Positions 5,109 to 5,776 of a stretch of DNA of 5,776 nucleotides are shown piece after piece (position 1 is the first letter of the stretch; each line of letters starts with the position of its first letter). The notes under the pieces were generated by a model. That model worked only from the letters and a program-made list of their open reading frames with translations. It was not told the DNA's origin and did not search any database. This stretch comes from CAYJPA01 sp964371945. Lineage in GTDB: Bacteria; Chloroflexota; Chloroflexia; Thermomicrobiales; UBA6265. The stretch covers positions 1 to 5,776 of the forward strand of contig CAYJPA010000145.1 of NCBI GenBank assembly GCA_964371945.1, read 5' to 3'. The position numbers and the translations under genes are program-made.

Positions 5109-5776
5109 ATGAACGAGCAGAAGTTCGACGATCTCGCGAGACTTGTCGGAATTGGAGCTACCCGGCGTCGGGTCCTGGGCGGACTGTTCGGCGTCGTTGC
5201 CGCCGGGGTGACCGTGTTTGGCCGGCACTCGTCCGTGGGAGCGCAGGATTGCATCGACGAAGGCGACGCGTGCGATGTGGACGACGATTGCTGTGAAGGC
5301 ATCTGCTGTGCGGGGTTCTGCCGCAACATTGAGTGCTGTATCGACGAAGAGGATCCGAACGCGCGCTGTCCAGAAGGCACGAGCTGCTTCGAGGGGATTT
5401 GTGACGAGATCAATGGCACATGTGGAGTGCTCGGCGATCCGTGCGATATCGTGAACGAAAACGCGGATTGCTGCTCTGGACTCGTTTGTTTCGAAGCCGT
5501 GTGCGATAACCCCTCCGGTCTCTGCATGGGAGCTGACGAGTACTGCGGCGACGATGAACTCGAGTGCTGTGGCGGCCTCATTTGCACCGACGGTTACTGT
5601 CTCGGGACCTGCGCCGGTGAAGGTGAGGCTTGCCAGGACGATGACGATTGCTGCGATGGGTACGCGTGCTCGGACGAGGCACTCTGCGAAGCAACGTTGG
5701 CCCTCCCAGACACCGGTATCGGACAAGCCGATGAGGGCTTGAATCCGCTGCTCGGCGCCGGGATGGCGGTTGGGGC
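5109..5776 (+). CDS. Tat-secreted cysteine-rich protein with knottin-like repeats and LPDTG motif (3' end outside window)
   Basis: 222 codons are visible with no stop. Residues 1-45 are a signal: a charged start (MNEQKFDDLARLVGIG), a twin-arginine motif TRRRVLGG (18-25), a hydrophobic stretch to about 38, and a likely cleavage after SVGA (A45). Residues 48-193 contain 30 cysteines and many Asp/Glu, in four modules of the form C-x6-C-x5-8-CC-x3-4-C-x4-5-C (48-71, 105-132, 139-164, 168-193) and one divergent unit (76-98). LPDTG (199-203) and a following Gly/Ala-rich hydrophobic start (LNPLLGAGMAVG) look like a sortase-type anchor cut off by the window edge. The protein is therefore probably exported folded and held on the cell surface. 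ATG 5109 is preceded by purine-rich AGGAGAGG. I know of no assigned function; related Cys-rich repeats are sometimes labelled Dickkopf-like. A Cys codon density unlike all neighbours makes this frame, not the long antisense one, the real gene. Confidence 0.85.
   Translation, partial: MNEQKFDDLARLVGIGATRRRVLGGLFGVVAAGVTVFGRHSSVGAQDCIDEGDACDVDDDCCEGICCAGFCRNIECCIDEEDPNARCPEGTSCFEGICDEINGTCGVLGDPCDIVNENADCCSGLVCFEAVCDNPSGLCMGADEYCGDDELECCGGLICTDGYCLGTCAGEGEACQDDDDCCDGYACSDEALCEATLALPDTGIGQADEGLNPLLGAGMAVG
5250..5687 (+). repeat. Tandem C-C-CC-C-C cysteine-framework modules
   Basis: Coding repeat within the secreted protein: modules at 5250-5321, 5421-5504, 5523-5600 and 5610-5687, with a divergent unit between the first and second. 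The first and last share near-identical DNA around their Asp-Asp-Asp-Cys-Cys codons (GACGATTGCTG), which points to internal duplication. The cysteine order is that of inhibitor cystine-knot miniproteins. Disulfide connectivity is not shown by sequence. Confidence 0.7.
5703..5717 (+). other. Codons for an LPDTG sortase-type motif
   Basis: Leu-Pro-Asp-Thr-Gly (residues 199-203) follows the last cysteine module by five residues and precedes a Gly/Ala-rich hydrophobic segment that continues beyond the window. This is the standard layout of a cell-wall sorting signal; the charged tail that would complete it is not visible. Confidence 0.65.

Noticed and set aside
5040..5726. 228-codon open frame on the minus strand across the secreted-protein gene
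   Set aside because: It is the antisense of Asp/Cys-rich codons (GAC, GAT, TGC), which produces Val/Ile/Ala-rich nonsense. The plus frame has a signal peptide, regular Cys modules and a sortase motif.
1..5776. CRISPR arrays, tRNA or rRNA genes, transposases
   Set aside because: No regularly spaced direct repeats, no tRNA-like cloverleaf or rRNA sequence recognised, and no transposase-like protein on either strand.

Overview
The window is a GC-rich bacterial chromosome segment carrying six protein genes and one conspicuous block of different base composition. Non-ATG starts are used (GTG for the flavin split-barrel gene). The last gene has the combination of twin-arginine signal, Cys/Asp-rich body and LPDTG cell-wall-type motif. 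That combination, with this gene mix, suggests a Chloroflexota bacterium of the Thermomicrobia type. This is an inference from protein style, not a proven placement.

Layout: (1) 1-718, plus strand: the 3' part of a Fur-family metalloregulator, then 8 bp later an FmdB-type zinc-ribbon protein with a His-rich tail. (2) 719-2092: a visibly more AT-rich block holding one minus-strand gene of 363 codons. No named family comes to mind, but its N-terminus reads like a proteasome-fold Ntn hydrolase (Thr2, Asp18, Lys38). A hairpin plus T6 terminator at 1938-1975 on the minus strand separates it from the next gene upstream. (3) 2093-3328, minus strand: a fold-type I PLP aminotransferase of the 2-aminoadipate/MocR-like class. 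(4) 3329-3482: a divergent control region with two tandem inverted repeats. (5) 3483-4883, plus strand: panB (ketopantoate hydroxymethyltransferase), then 30 bp later an FMN-binding split-barrel protein of the pyridoxamine-phosphate-oxidase superfamily, probably one operon. (6) 4884-5776, plus strand: a leader with a sigma-54-like -24/-12 element, then the start of a secreted cysteine-rich protein that runs off the window end.

How the genes may work together: PanB uses 2-oxoisovalerate, the keto acid of valine, and the divergently transcribed aminotransferase could make or drain such keto acids. The pairing is metabolically sensible but unproven. The Fur-family regulator and the zinc-ribbon protein form a metal-linked pair. 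The two most interesting items are the proteasome-like orphan in the AT-rich block and the secreted protein. The latter contains four copies of a C-C-CC-C-C cysteine framework, the pattern of inhibitor cystine-knot (knottin) miniproteins, between a Tat signal and a sortase motif.
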